Below are positions 1 to 11,715 of a stretch of DNA of 44,975 nt, piece after piece (positions within the stretch are counted from its first letter, which is position 1; every line of letters begins with the position of its first letter). Source of the DNA: Ophiothrix spiculata (Eukaryota; Echinodermata; Ophiuroidea; Amphilepidida; Ophiotrichidae). The stretch is taken from the NCBI GenBank assembly GCA_000969725.1, contig JXSR01S011179.1. The stretch is one strand, 5' to 3'. A model generated the notes under the pieces. The model saw only the letters and a program-made list of their open reading frames with translations. It was not told the DNA's origin and made no database searches. A program made the position numbers and the translations under genes.

Positions 1-413
1 GGGGGGGGGGGCGCTCGAAGAAAAAAGTGGTACGCATGCTCGTCAGAAAAAAACGTCGAAAAAGGTCGGGTTTTGGCCCATGGGCGTCGTCGACGTCTTT
101 AGAAAAAGGGGTGTATTTTCAGGGTTACTTCCGGCGTTCAGGGTCATCTTTTTACGAAATATTCAAATTTGGGATCAGCTTCTTATGTCCTATTTGTTGT
201 GGCAGAAAATAGTGTGTTAAGCCATTAATGGGTCAAATATCCATTACGACATTTAATGGAAAATGTTAGTGTATTACGACATTTACGGGTATGATTTTAA
301 ATATTTTACGACATTAAGGGTTGGAATTTGTTGTACATTATTTCGATATTTAGGGTCCGATTTTGAGGTGCTCTGACGAGCATGCGTACCTTTTTTTTAT
401 TCGAGCGACCCCC
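1..413. mobile_element. MITE family 1, copy 1 (inverted-repeat DNA element)
   Basis: Inverted ends are visible: CGCTCGAAGAAAAAAGTGGT near position 12, followed by TACGCATGCTCGTCAG, is mirrored on the other strand just before 413, ending in the outer bases GGGGGTCGCTCGA. The left tip is an 11-base G run at the window edge and may be a variant or clipped terminus. The interior holds spaced repeats of a short motif, ATTACGACATTTA, followed by G-rich bases. No transposase frame is present, so it is non-autonomous. A second copy lies at 20441-20883, in the same position relative to block A. Confidence 0.7.
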
Positions 414-479
414 GATATGTACTCCCGTGAGCACATTATATATTTAGAAATTTTGCAAACTGAGAGTGCTTTCGAAAAT

Positions 480-760
480 GAAACCGCAGCATTATATTCA
501 GTTTCTTTGTTTCACAAATTTTAGCGAACTTAGATCAAATTTCACCTTTATCATCATATTATCATCACCGACGATGTACCTCATATATCTCAGCAACAAC
601 TGTATTCATTTGACATACGCTGACATCTTTGTGACATGTTTTCGCCAACGTGTTCTTAACGTAAACCATAGACCATTTATGAGTAAACACCGTTTTGGTT
701 TCTATAGAAAACCAACTAAACAAATATCCGGAAGGCAACGTTGACTTTCATTCTGGTGTC
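480..760 (-). pseudogene. Minus-strand coding-like segment in block A1, frameshifted
   Basis: On the minus strand this matches the 78-codon open frame at 20971-21207 in A2. Both share SGYLFSWF, then IETKTVFTHKWSMVYVKN, then LAKTCHKDV. After that point A1 differs by a small length change and the frame shifts into a stop. Similarity at the peptide level up to the shift suggests an old coding exon, but A1 and A2 are recent duplicates, so shared openness is weak proof. The family is not recognised. Confidence 0.25.
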
Positions 761-864
761 AATTAATGTATATATAATTTAAAGAAATTTAAACTGCAAA
801 CTGTTTTTAAATTTGACTTTAGTCTGAACTTAAGTAAAAATGGCGCACAAATTGTTGGCAAATG

Positions 865-1050
865 TAATATATCATAAACCAATATTAGCCCTGTGAATAC
901 ACACATAGCTTTCTAATCCCATTTCTATAAAAGTGTTTGGTTCGTTGACTATTTAGCCTGTGACTGCATCAAAGTGCTGTTCTCTACACCAGAAGTTTGA
1001 CTGAAACATTTAAAAATACCAATAGTTAGTATACAGACTGAGTCATTGCG
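865..1050 (-). pseudogene. Minus-strand D segment, copy in A1 (broken)
   Basis: This is one of five copies of a minus-strand coding-like segment. Read on the minus strand it begins after an acceptor-like TTTTTAAATGTTTCAG and would read QTSGVENSTLMQ, then meets a TAG stop, with a small length change relative to the best copy at 18178-18354. It ends near an ATTG|GTTTATG donor-like site. The plus strand carries TATAAAAG near 930, which could be read as a TATA box, but there is no other support for a promoter. Confidence 0.3.
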
Positions 1051-1920
1051 TTGGGAACAAGTAGGTTCGTCACGTATTCCATAAATATTCATATTTCATT
1101 AATCATTTGAATAACAATGGTACAATATTTTTTTTAAACCTTAGCATTCTATTTATGGACAGGCAGTGAAAATTGGCTATTTTGACCATTTGTGCTTTCA
1201 TAATATTGTTAACAATATTTAAAAATATATGTGTACCGAAGAGAAAGTTTAAAATCATTTCGAAAAGAATCGAAAATCTGCGCGCAGAGATATCCTATAA
1301 AATTCAGTATGGTCGCTGTTGCCTTGGCGACAAATGAAGCAGCGCATGTACAAAATTTAATAAAATAAATTGTAAATTTGATATACCGTATATTATCTCT
1401 ACAAATATGAAGTAAGTTGAATGTGTGTTTTTTAACAAAATTTACTTTGGGTTAACTGCCTACCTAAAACGAAAGAGTTACCCCACTTCTATGATAAAAT
1501 AATATTACATCTTTTACACGGGTGTTCAGAAAGTGCATAAGTCACATTGTGTATTGAATATAAGGCAGAATGGCAGAAGTTTGGTTAAACCGGAGCCTCA
1601 CCATTTTTTACATTTTTTCTGCAACACAAATACAGTGAATTCACTATGCAATATCACAAAGATATGATTTAAGCCCTTCAAGGTATAACGACTTGGTAAG
1701 AAAATCTATTCTGCACTTACAAGTTCATGTCTATTTGATTTATCAATGCCGAACACATACCTACTCAACTAGGACCACAATTTTACCTGTTATAAGATTA
1801 ATAATGTTTGCTACAGCCAAATAACTATGACTAACATTTTGAACAAACACATACGTTTTAAACCTAAATAGCATTTTCCTTAGAGCATTCAATTTCATGT
1901 ATGTTTATCTTTTCTTCTAG

Positions 1921-2453
1921 CTATTTAATGATGCAAAATATGAAATTTCGAATGTGTTTTAGGGCTCATGATAATCTCTTCTTGCACATTTTTCTGAAAT
2001 AGGATAATATTTTTTTCAAAAAACAAGTCGATAATTTTATCAGTCAGGCACATTTGAAATTCAATCATGTTTGAAGCATTTAAGCGTTTAAACAAATGAA
2101 AAAATCTATTAACTGATAAGGGTATATCAGGCATAACCTTATCTTTTCTATTTTTCAGTAAAGAATGATAATCGATATTTATATCGAGATGATTTGAAAA
2201 CCAAGCTTGCTTCATCGCACAATACTTTCTTATTCCAAATACTTGCGATACAAAATTCTGAATTCTTCGGGCAATACAGAACGGCTTATTGGGTTTATGA
2301 TCGATTTTGGTGTATTTTCTTAGAGAAATTCATTTCACGGAACATTCTTTTTGCACTTATAACATTAAATCTGTTATATTATTTTTGCCTTTTACAGAAC
2401 ATATCATAAAACAGATGAAACTAGAAAGCTTCCATGGAATTCATTTTTCCCAG
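1921..2453 (+). pseudogene. Plus-strand exons 1-3 of unrecognised gene family, copy A1 (broken)
   Basis: Three exon-like segments match those of A2. Exon 1 is 1921-1970 after acceptor CTTTTCTTCTAG, exon 2 is 2159-2292 after TTTCTATTTTTCAG, and exon 3 is 2398-2453 after TTTTTGCCTTTTACAG. The copy is damaged. The exon 1 donor has changed from CACGGTAA to CATGATAA. Exon 2 carries an in-frame 9-base deletion and a 5-base deletion that shifts the frame before the end. Exon 3 is intact and reads TYHKTDETRKLPWNSFFPG with a GTCTCA donor. The product is not recognised. Judged a pseudogene, assuming the exon model built from A2 is right. Confidence 0.45.
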
Positions 2454-2980
2454 GTCTCATTGACAAAATGTTATATAACATTTTACTCAACAGTGTAATT
2501 GATGTAGTTAATTTTGTTTGACAATGTAAATTGTACACCACTATATCGCAAATTCACGTTTTTTACCATCACTGCAAATCCAAAAATATAACACTTTTTA
2601 AACATCTGCCACCAGTTTGCAATGTACTGTAGTTCCATAGGATACGTGAAAAATATAGAGAAAACTAAATTGAAGTAAGCTGAAGTACATCGTATGTAAA
2701 AATACAGAAGTTGAATTTTCTTTACTGGAAATACATGACACTTGTAGTGTGCTGTTATTTTTTTACACCAGTGTCAGCTTCTACCTTAACCAATTCAGAC
2801 GTCTGACACCTGTACGCCCAAACACTACTATACGCCAAAACACTAGCTTTAGGTGTCACAAATGTTAGGTATACTAATCAAGTTTTATGTTTAAAATTAA
2901 TTCAAACCTGATTTTTTTGTATAAAACAAGAATTTACATGGTATCTTCTAACGTAATATATGTATTTTCTCGTTATCTAG

Positions 2981-3115
2981 TTCAAAGTTGAATCTGAATA
3001 CATTCATGATAAATGTAATGTTCATGTTGTAATGAGCATCTTGTTGCCAGATTCACGTTTGACATTAGCCAAGAATTATCCAATTTTCTCACGCATCACC
3101 TTCAAATCGCATAAG
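2981..3115 (+). CDS. 135-nt symmetric exon-like segment, copy A1
   Basis: The segment begins after acceptor-like TTTTCTCGTTATCTAG and ends before GCGAGA, a GC-type donor where other copies have GTGAGA. It is 135 nt, 45 codons with both ends in phase 0. Only one of the three forward frames is open, beginning FKVESEYIHDKCNVHVVM and containing SRLTLAKNYPIFSRITFKSH. The frame stays open past the donor to a TAA 19 codons further, so it could also be a terminal exon. The same segment occurs in six full copies in this window. Most differences between copies change the amino acid, so coding selection is not proven. Family not recognised. Confidence 0.4.
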
Positions 3116-3499
3116 GCGAGAAAGGCAAAAAAGCAGGGCGATAACCTAACTGGGAAAGAGACAGATTAATCACGGAAGTTGATAATAGAATGGTAAAGTT
3201 ATGCAGTAACTGTACTTTATTTGAACAACAAAATCTCGTCAAGTCAGTTCAGATTGGAATTCCGATTTTGCAATATTATTTACACAAATTACATGAGAAC
3301 ATCTATGAATACAAATTCCATCAAAGAACAAACATTGACTTTTTTACCAAATGTCTACTTCAGAAGTTGCTTTTCAAAATATAAGCGTAAATTTCCGCTC
3401 ATCTCGTCGGAGCACCTCATGATCGTTCAAAGTACCGACCACTATAATAACATTCGCATTTGCCCTAAAATGCAATCAAGTTGTGTGCATCTGTAACTG

Positions 3500-3695
3500 G
3501 TCACAACAACTAAACATTGTGTAACATAGCACATAATAAACAATAGCTCATGCGATAGCCTTAAGAATGCACATACATAGCTTTCCAATCCCATTTCTTC
3601 GAAGTGATATCACATTACCCATCCAGCCAGTGGCTGTTTCAATACGCTGTTCTTAACACAAGAAGTGAAACATTTGCAGGAAGTTTGTATACAGA
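3500..3695 (-). pseudogene. Minus-strand D segment, copy at end of A1 (one stop)
   Basis: Read on the minus strand this copy gives TSCVKNSVLKQPLAGW, then a TGA, then YHFEEMGLESYVC with the frame open for a further 30 or so codons. Compared with 18178-18354 most peptide positions agree and several codon changes are silent (for example TTA/TTG and GTG/GTA), which favours an old coding origin. One in-frame stop makes it a likely pseudogene copy. Confidence 0.35.
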
Positions 3696-4062
3696 CTGAG
3701 CCGTTCAGAACATTATTTTCCCGGATTATTTTATTATCATTTTGCCCCGAAATAATTTAAGAAAAACATCCATTGACTTTCTGCCAAAATCAAATTATGG
3801 AAGTCATTATGAGATGATAGTATAATCCTAAAGAATTGAATTTTATATTGTTAAACTGTCATAAAACTACACTGTAAACAAGAAAAAGGAAACCTTGGAA
3901 ACAAATTTCTGAAATCCCCGTACTATTTAACGGGATATTTATATGATTAATTCAGCACGTAGTATTGATCACCAGTAAAGAGTTTAATTCAATTTCAGAT
4001 GCAGAATAACTTGGTGTTATTGGTGTCTCGCAATAAGAAACACGAAGGTTTGGACAATTTTT

Positions 4063-4080
4063 GATATGACGGGTCACATA
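4063..4080. mobile_element. Solo terminus of the TATGTGACCCG element family
   Basis: The 18 bases GATATGACGGGTCACATA equal the outer part of the terminal inverted repeat of the complete element at 27101-27520. No partner end is found nearby. The match sits exactly where block X begins, and a slightly decayed counterpart lies at 29181-29197 at the start of X2. Confidence 0.6.
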
Positions 4081-5715
4081 ATAGGACTTCAAATTGTGAT
4101 ATCTAAATTCCTTATAGATCAAATTATTAAAATGAATAAAATGACATAAAAGCCTATATAAGAGACATTAATTACCTGTATACTGGATTTATGGTTAAGC
4201 CACCCATGGAATAACATTGCTTTAAAATGTTCATGGCGCCTCTCAATCGTTTAAAATGATACCTAGATTTCAGTTCAAAATAGACCAAGTTCAAAATTCT
4301 CTTGATTTCTGGTAATGTAGGTCTTCATTTATAAAAGAGGTTGTACTTTATCAAATTTGTTCAAAAGTTCAAGCTGTCTGGTTAAAATGTAATTTATCTT
4401 TTAATGTCCATTATGTACCATTGTGGACAATAATAAAAAAAACCGTTTGTCACATATTTCATATAAATATAATGCTACAATGGAGGTTATTTGAACTCAA
4501 CCTTAATAATTTAATAACAGATTAGAGTAGCTCTACTTCTCAATAAAACAATTCATTAAGTTTCACAGTAAAATACAAGATAAAAACAATCATGTACCTC
4601 TTATTCGGGTGTTCATTTAGTGCATCAGCCACTTAAAGGGACTGGCCTAGATTCTTCCAACTATTTGTTTACCTACATTTTTTACATGAATCGATAGGAC
4701 ATGTTTATAGAAATATAACCTACAAGTGGTTTTCCATGATTTGGAGCAATAAGAGAAAATTGCAATTCTTTTAATTTGTCTTTTATTTTTGCCGCCGGCG
4801 GCAAAAATGTTGTAAAAATAGTGTTTCTAATTTCAAAACTTTAAAAGATCTTGTTTCTACACCTGTGATGGACAAACAAACAACCTTTGATGATATTGTT
4901 TCTCTTTTAATAAGTATAAATCATTTCCAGGAACTTTGATTGCTCTTTTATCTGGTAATTCCACCTCAGGTACAAATTTAGGACGTTTAGAAATCACAGG
5001 ATAGTCACACCACCATCAAAGAATGATATATTGCAAATTAATTCTCTCTCAATTTGGAATTAGGTTGAAGCTCACCAATTTTTACAATTTTTCCGTGTCT
5101 TCAATCACTTCTTCTACAAACACTTCGGAAATAATGCCACTACACTGTGCAATGTTACAATGATTTGAATAAGCCCTTTTAATATTTAAAGGTGTAACGA
5201 GTCGGCAAGAGAATCTTTTCAGCACTTAAAAGTTCATGTTGGTTTATTATATCAATTTTTATAGCCAAATATACACCCCCTCTCAAACACCATTATGTTA
5301 CCTTAAGAGGATTTAAGCAATGTTTTGGATTTCTAAAAGTTAACAATGTTTGCTAAAGCCAAATATCTACGGCTAACATTGGGAACAAATGCAAACGTTT
5401 TAAACCTAAATAATTACACCGTCCTTGAGAAATCAATTTAATGTATGTTTATCTTTCCTTCTGGCTATTCGGTAATATGAAATATGAAATTTCGAATATG
5501 ATTTAAGGCTAAACAATATTTATTTCTTACAAATTTTCCTGAAATAGGATTATATTTTTATGAAAAAGTTAAGTCGATATTTTTATCGGGTAAATTTGAA
5601 ATTCAATCATATTGTGAAGCATTTGAGCGTTTAAACAATTGGAAAAAATATATTAGCTGATAAGGGTATTTCAGAATTATAGCATCGCGCTTAACCTTTT
5701 TTTTATGTTTACCAG

Positions 5716-6030
5716 TGATAAGGGTATTACGTTCAATCAATATTCATATCGAGAAGATTTGAAAACCAAGATTGTTTCATCGCATTTATACTTTTGTATT
5801 CTATATACCTACTATATAAAAAAAATTGAAATGACAGATTCCGGCAATACTGACTGAGTTATTAAGTTTACAGTTTGATCGATTTTGACGTATTTTTCTG
5901 AGAGAAATTCATTACAGGGAACATTCTTTTTATCATTTAGTCTACATGTTGAACGACGTACTATGATACAGATAAAACTTATGCTTCCAAAGAAACTATT
6001 TTCCCCAAGTCATCGATAAGTAATGTTAAG
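5716..6030 (+). pseudogene. Exon 2-3 remnants of the plus-strand family, copy Xa1
   Basis: After the acceptor-like TTTATGTTTACCAG the segment reads DKGITFNQYSYREDLKTKI, related to KKDITSNQYLYRDDLKTKL in A2, and later GNTD followed by a TGA where A2 has a tryptophan codon. The middle is scrambled relative to A2. An exon-3 remnant follows at about 5953-6010 without a clean acceptor. No 135-nt segment is found downstream in this unit. It is a decayed copy; function unknown. Confidence 0.35.
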
Positions 6031-7155
6031 TAATGTTAACATCTTACTCAAATATTTAATTTATATATGGTAATTTACTTGAAACTGTATACTACACATC
6101 ACTGTCGAAAAATCATGATATTAAATATGAGAAACGTATATCATGGTTTAAAGGAAATAAGCACATATTTACGTACATGTACAGATTATACAAACGTTGG
6201 AATTTTGCCGGAGTCTGAAAGCTGTAAAGTGAAAAACCAACAGACGAAAAACCATAAAGTGATGCAAATTCAAAAGCAAAACTAGCACGACCATGATGAC
6301 ACGGAAGTGCGATTCTCCCATCTTCTCTTTTTTTGTAACGTGTTTATTGATTAAAGGGTGAGGGAATCGGGTTATCATTGCTTTTTATCGGTCGGAATAA
6401 TTTCGCGTCATACAATATTTAATGTGACTGAAATCACAAATATTTCACTTGCGTTTCTTCGAGACCTCAAAGTAAATGTATTCTTCAAATTTCCCTTTAT
6501 AATTTGAACAGAAAAGACTTATACAGTCTGTATTCGTCGATTATGAAAGACATTAATGGCCTGTATATTACATTTATGGCAAACAAATATATGAACCACG
6601 TATGCAATAATATGAATCTACAATGTTGTTGACGCCTCCTATTGTTGATGCCTCCTAATTGTTCAAAAAAGATACATTTCACATACTTCGTATTTTATGT
6701 TTAGATTCTCTCGACCATGAATGTAGGTCAATATTCATGGCATTTTAAGGAGGCTGCACTTTAATGAAAATTCGACAAAAGTGTTAACTGTCAGGTTGAT
6801 ATTCTTTATGAAAGAAATTTATCGTTTAGTTTTGAATTTAGTATGTCCTCTGTGTGGGGCATGACGTGGATTCGTCATATAATTCATAAACCATATGAAT
6901 ACTGGTGGCACAAAGGGAGCTAAAGGGAGTTATTCAACCCTAATCCTTCTGTCTAGAGAGTAATCTCACCTCTACAGGTAAAATTATTCATTGAAAAGGT
7001 CTTTTTATTAGAATATCATAATGCATATTGAAGCTAAAATGAACGCAGTATCTCTGAACCTCTCAGGGACCAGTCACACATCAACGTCTAGAGCCCAACG
7101 TATGACTACCGTGCAATGTTTAGACAATAGAAATGCAAGTATAGGCGAATTCATA

Positions 7156-7408
7156 CTCGGCCTCCAAACAAAATTTTTCCTACCAAACATTTGGTCGTGA
7201 CGTCACCAAATATTTGCCATCGCACTTAAAGTATGAACGGTTAGCAAACATTTGGTCCAATGTATATGGCAATTCAATAGCATGTGCGATCTAGCGCAAC
7301 TTTTTATTTGGTCTCAACTCGGTGTTGAAGTTATTTTGTTTGGAGTCACTCGCCATTTTGACGTCAAGACCAAATGTTTGGTAGGAAAAAATTTGTTTGG
7401 AGGCCGAC
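7156..7408. mobile_element. 253-bp MITE with long near-perfect inverted ends
   Basis: The left end TCGGCCTCCAAACAAAATTT is the reverse complement of the right end apart from a few positions, and the paired ends run on through CCTACCAAACATTTGGTC, close to 40 bp each. The flanking TA at 7154-7155 and 7409-7410 could be the target duplication. GACGTCA motifs lie inside each arm. There is no coding frame. The counterpart region in X2 (after about 36620) differs, so this is not confirmed by a clean empty site. Confidence 0.65.
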
Positions 7409-7996
7409 TATGATTTGGCCTTTAGTGTACTGCCAAAACATTGTTCGTTGTGTGACTAAACCCTTACTCGGTCGTCCATAAAGTGTATGTATTCAATATA
7501 CAAAATGACAAACTTGTGATCAGATTAGACCATTTTCACCATTTTTTTCGGCATCAGTAATATCTTCACTCATAGATACATGTATGCCACTACACTCTGC
7601 AACACCTTAGGCATGATTTTATGAATCAAGTCTATGTGAAAACATTTTCAGCACTTCAACGTTTTTGTATATTTGGTACATCCTTTTAATTGCCAGCAAC
7701 ACTATTTTGTTCTACTAACACCACAATGTTACGTTTGGATGATTTAAGCAATGTTTTGGAATCCGAAAATTAAAATGTTTGCTAAGGCCAAATAGCTGTG
7801 GCTAGCACTTCCTACACTCACTTCCTACAAATGTTTCCTTAAATAAGATTATATTTTAAAAAGTCAATACTTTTATCGGATACATTTGAAATTTGATCTT
7901 ATTTCAAAGCATTCTGTTTTAACAGAATCCTATTAGCTGATTTGGGTATTTCTGAATTACAGCATCGGGCATAACCTTATTTCTTACATTTATCAA

Positions 7997-8240
7997 TAAA
8001 GGATATTGCTTTCAGTCAATATCTATATCGAGAAGATTTATAACCAAGCTTGTTTCAGTGCACAATTTGTTCACATTTCAAATACTTTCTATATAAAAAT
8101 CTGAAATTACACTTTCAGGCAATGCTGAATGGCTTATTAGGTTTACAGTATGATCGATTTTGGTATATTTTCTTAGGGAAATTCATTTCAGGTAACATTC
8201 TTATTATCCAAGTTTTCCCAGGTCTCTTCGTCAAATAATA
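7997..8240 (+). pseudogene. Exon 2-3 remnants of the plus-strand family, copy Xb1
   Basis: The segment encodes KDIAFSQYLYREDL, then a TAA where A2 reads lysine. Further on it keeps SGNAEWLI and an AG|GTTTAC junction at 8140. The acceptor has changed from CAG to CAA. Exon 3 has shrunk to a short piece ending TTTTCCCAG|GTCTC. The 135-nt segment of the same unit (9183-9317) is intact. This copy is a pseudogene for exons 2-3 on present evidence. Confidence 0.4.
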
Positions 8241-8640
8241 TTTGAAAAATTTACTCAAAAATGTTATTTGTATGTGGTTATTTTTGCTTGTAAACGGTAC
8301 ATTGTACGTTAGTGTCAAAACTTCATGATTTTGTTTTAATCATCATTGCAAATCTAAAACTGGAACACTTTGAAGACATCTTGACACTATAGGGTCCTTT
8401 TTCTGTTATTTATACTTCCAGTTCTTTAAGATGTGTGAAAATATATTGAGCAAACACATTAAATGGTATAGAGCTAAAACACAAAAATATTGAATTTTCG
8501 TCGTAATCGCTGAGAATACATGACACTAGTGTGTTGTTACGTAATAGTGTCTGGTATGAAATGTCAAATTCTCAAGCACTTTCAACGCCTGTCATCAGTA
8601 GACCTGAACACTAGTGAACGCCCAATTGCTAATTTCAACA

Positions 8641-8910
8641 CAGAGAAAAAATGGGCAAATATACATCCCTGCCAACTGTTGGGCAAATTAAAAAAGCACC
8701 GTAGATCAGACACTTTTGCCAAAATGTTGAATCGCTTTTACCCCACAGATGGCAGATGGACTCGCGTTTCCGCTCAAATAGTTTTGCCCAAGATTAGGGC
8801 AGGGATGTGTGCCCAACAGTGTTATTTGTGTTTTGCCCAACGTTGGTAGGGATGTATACTTCATCAACGTTGGGCGAAAATACCCCAAATTGCCCAACTT
8901 TCTTGCAGTG
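8641..8910. mobile_element. MITE-like element with spaced TTGGGCAAA motifs, X1 copy
   Basis: The imperfect inverted ends are CAGAGAAAAAATGGGCAAAT on the left and, on the other strand from the right, CACTGCAAGAAAGTTGGGCA. The motif TTGGGCAAA or its complement recurs at least five times inside, next to CATCCCT(A/G)CC. The same element sits in X2 at 38789-39045, so it was inserted before X was duplicated. There is no transposase frame. The CA-G-G type ends are compatible with hAT elements, but no target duplication is visible. Confidence 0.5.
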
Positions 8911-9182
8911 ATGGGTCCGTAGTGTTTGAGAATTGAACACTACAAGCCTTACACTAGTTCGAAAATCAAAATAACACATCAATGTTCTAATTGTAAGACT
9001 AGTGTAACATGTGTTCAAAATTAAGTGTGTTTAATATATAGAGCACTTGCGTGTATGCAATCAATAGACTAGTATGATTATTAAGTGGTTATGACTATAT
9101 AAAAACTGCTAATTCAAATCAAACCCACTTTAACTTTTATCTAGTTGTAAAAACAAGATTAAGTGTGTTTGTCGCTTTCTAG

Positions 9183-9317
9183 TTCAAAGTTGAATCTAAA
9201 TACATTCATGATAAATGTGATGTTGATGTTTTAATGCTCATCTTGTTTGTAACGTCACGTTTGACATTACCCAAGCATTATCCCATTATCTCACATATCA
9301 CCTTCAAATCGGAAAAG
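9183..9317 (+). CDS. 135-nt symmetric exon-like segment, copy Xb1
   Basis: It follows TTTGTCGCTTTCTAG and ends AAAAG|GTGAGA, a near-consensus donor. It is 135 nt with phase 0 on both sides. It reads FKVESKYIHDKCDVDVLM and contains SRLTLPKHYPIISHITFKSE. If not spliced, the frame stops three codons later at TAA. Its duplicate in X2 (39321-39455) keeps the length, both splice-like ends and the open frame, although sequence on either side has drifted. Unrecognised. Confidence 0.4.
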
Positions 9318-9399
9318 GTGAGAAATTAAATCAGGGTGATGTCCTGACAGGGAAAGAAATAGATTGGTTACATCGAAGGAGGTGATCAAGGAATGGTAA

Positions 9400-10740
9400 A
9401 AGTGGGCTGAAATCGAACTGAATTTAAATGACAATTTCGCCCTTTTTATCGGTTTGTTTGCTTGGCTGTTTATAAAATGTTTTTAGGAATTGTGCTTGTC
9501 CGAATATACTTTTTCAACACGGAATTCCGATATTGCTATATTATTTACTAAAAATAAAACATAAAAACTTATCTCGGAATTATATATTTTGAATATATAT
9601 CTTATCTCTTATCAACTGATTAATAATAGGTTAAAATTATACGGTATGTGAATGTCTCTTGGTTACACTGAAAACAGACAAAATATTTTTTTCCAAAATG
9701 AATTTACTGATGGCTCACCATATTCAAAAGTCCGTGCTGCTGTTACCGCCCAGACCCCTAAAGCAACATTGTATATATCACAGACTTCCAAGAAAATGGT
9801 GGCATGTTGCAACTAATCCAAAGGGGTAACATTATAATTTGTCATTCGCATCTTTGATACATGAATTTCAAGCTCCGTGACCGGAGCTCCCATATATTGG
9901 TGTAAAACTCATTCATATTTTCATATTGTCCAACTGATTAATGTATAAAAATTGCCGCCAACAATGATGTATTTTCACACCAATAAAATACTTCCATCAA
10001 CAAAAATAGCACTTCGTTGTTAGTGTTGTAGATTTTGCAGGAATAAAAACAAAGATCGATAAAGTAGGGCGATTTTTTGCTAAATGGATTCTCACACGAT
10101 ATCTATTTCCGCATACTAATGAACTTGTGTGAGACACACTAACAGTAAACTTACTATTGTATTTAAAAATGTTGAAGAACTTACACCCTATGATCAAAAT
10201 AATAGTAACTCATTCTTTGCTTTAAAAATAATGTTATAGAGCTCTTTAAAATACGACTTTCCAATAATTCCTGAAGCTGGTTTTACACTTTCCGGCAATT
10301 GCCGACAGAAAACGTGCCTCACTGACACAATACTCAGAATGTTAAATCCACGTTTACGTTAACTGACTGCGTTCAAATTCAAACTTGTAATTTGTGTGAT
10401 CTATTTGATGTGACTTGAAATCGTAAGCTTAATCAGTCGAATTCACTCAAAATTTAACTCTTTGTGTCCGTGAGCGTATGGTACCACCAGGCAACCAAAA
10501 GTTGTTCAGAATTAGTGCCTCGAATAATGCATTGGTCTGGATAAAATTATTGCTCCTTTTTTTATAGCACTAAAATGTGAGAGAATGTTCGGAAAATTTT
10601 GTGTATACTATTAAATGAGCTTGTTAGTGATTGGTTAAACATATGGCCACGTGATCGACGTTTCTGGGTTTTCCAGACGGATTTTGAAAAGGTCTATAAC
10701 CGTAAGAATCTATCTAAATCATGACAACAAGAGCATGAGG
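9400..10740. other. Non-coding part of block X (no gene seen)
   Basis: This part is shared with X2 (about 39540-40850). A patch at 10270-10480 and the segment at 10630-10675 are better kept than their surroundings. The second contains ATTGGTTAAA and CACGTGATCGACGT, resembling a CCAAT box and an E-box, in both copies. Short open frames exist on both strands at 10270-10400 but none is convincing. Confidence 0.4.
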
Positions 10741-10758
10741 GATGAAGTCAACACTCAA

Positions 10759-10920
10759 AATAAGTATATAGATAATGTTCACACTACTAATTATTATCGC
10801 TTACCTGGAAGCGCTTTCGTGGTACCAACCACGTCTTCAGCCGGTCTTGATGGCCCGTGTAGAAGTTTGAACATTATCTACTTATTTTTACCACTAAGTA
10901 TGAATCTTCATCATTATTTA
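10759..10920. mobile_element. Small insertion with internal inverted repeat
   Basis: Compared with X2 (near 40887), X1 has about 160 extra bases. They are flanked by AACACTCAA at 10750-10758 and AACACTTGA at 10921-10929, which look like a decayed 8-9 bp target duplication; X2 has a single AACACTCGA. Inside, AAGTATATAGATAATGTTCA pairs with TGAACATTATCTACTT. No open frame. It is probably a short non-autonomous element, class unsure. Confidence 0.5.
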
Positions 10921-11715
10921 AACACTTGATATGTTCATCTTTAAGATTAAACAAATGCTAAATAAAGTACTCCATCTATTTTGAACAGAAACTCGGATTG
11001 ACACAAATGCGGTACCATATTACAGAAGGACCACCAATACCAATAACTAAATTTTGACTTTTGGACTAGAGATGTACGTCATGTATGTATTATGATATTA
11101 AACAGATAATATGTTTGGGTAAACTTTGGAAAATCTTGTGGAGAAATTATAATTATACATATTGTTTTGTTATATATCACCATCAAATGTCAGCTTGCAT
11201 CATTAAGAAATACACAATTTTCATATAACAGTTCATACGCCAATGTAAAAACATGATTTACATTGGCCCATGATGGCAAGCAACACGTACATCGAACTCG
11301 CCGTGCAAATTAGACCGGATGGAATATTATAGATTATAGTATTTGTGATAAAATAGTAAATGATGAACCAACATAAAGAAAATTTGTGATAAATATATCA
11401 GGACAATGACACACAAACGTGTAATTATTAATAACAAACATGTAGTACATGTCATGACATAGACCTTTTCGATGACTGTGTCATTACTAAAACATCACGT
11501 TATCTTAGAATCTGCTTTATTTGAAAGATCATTAGTTGATCTCCGTATATTATTATATTTGCTTGTGTCTTTTTCATTGTTTTACAACATAGATAATATC
11601 ATGCGTTTCAATTGCAAAGAAAAATACCGTACTTCAAACTTCAAAATTGAAGGGCCAATGTGTAATTTAAACCAAACTAAAAAAAGTCTTGAAAGTAGTG
11701 AGTACACATGTTTAA

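Larger units (their letters stand above)
416..4062. repeat. Segmental duplication block A, copy A1
   Basis: This 3.6-kb stretch is repeated at 20884-24087 (A2, nearly identical by eye over long runs) and at 26640-29168 (A3, more diverged and truncated). It carries the three plus-strand exon-like segments, the 135-nt exon-like segment and two copies of the minus-strand D segment. Between about 1060 and 1900, and between 3120 and 3500, nothing else is recognised apart from AT-rich DNA shared with A2. Confidence 0.85.

Noticed and set aside
1915-1960. TATAAAAG at about 930 and similar motifs as promoters
   Set aside because: Single motifs in AT-rich DNA without other support; mentioned only with the D segment.
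1925-2215. 96-codon minus-strand frame (WFSNHLDINIDYHSLLKN...)
   Set aside because: It lies across introns and exons of the plus-strand model. In A2 the same frame stops after 17 codons; it is open in A1 only because of a 9-base deletion. A3 is partly open, so some doubt remains.
2981-3115. The 135-nt segment as a microRNA or structural RNA
   Set aside because: Only short, poor hairpins can be drawn; no long stem. The splice-like ends and fixed multiple-of-three length fit an exon better.
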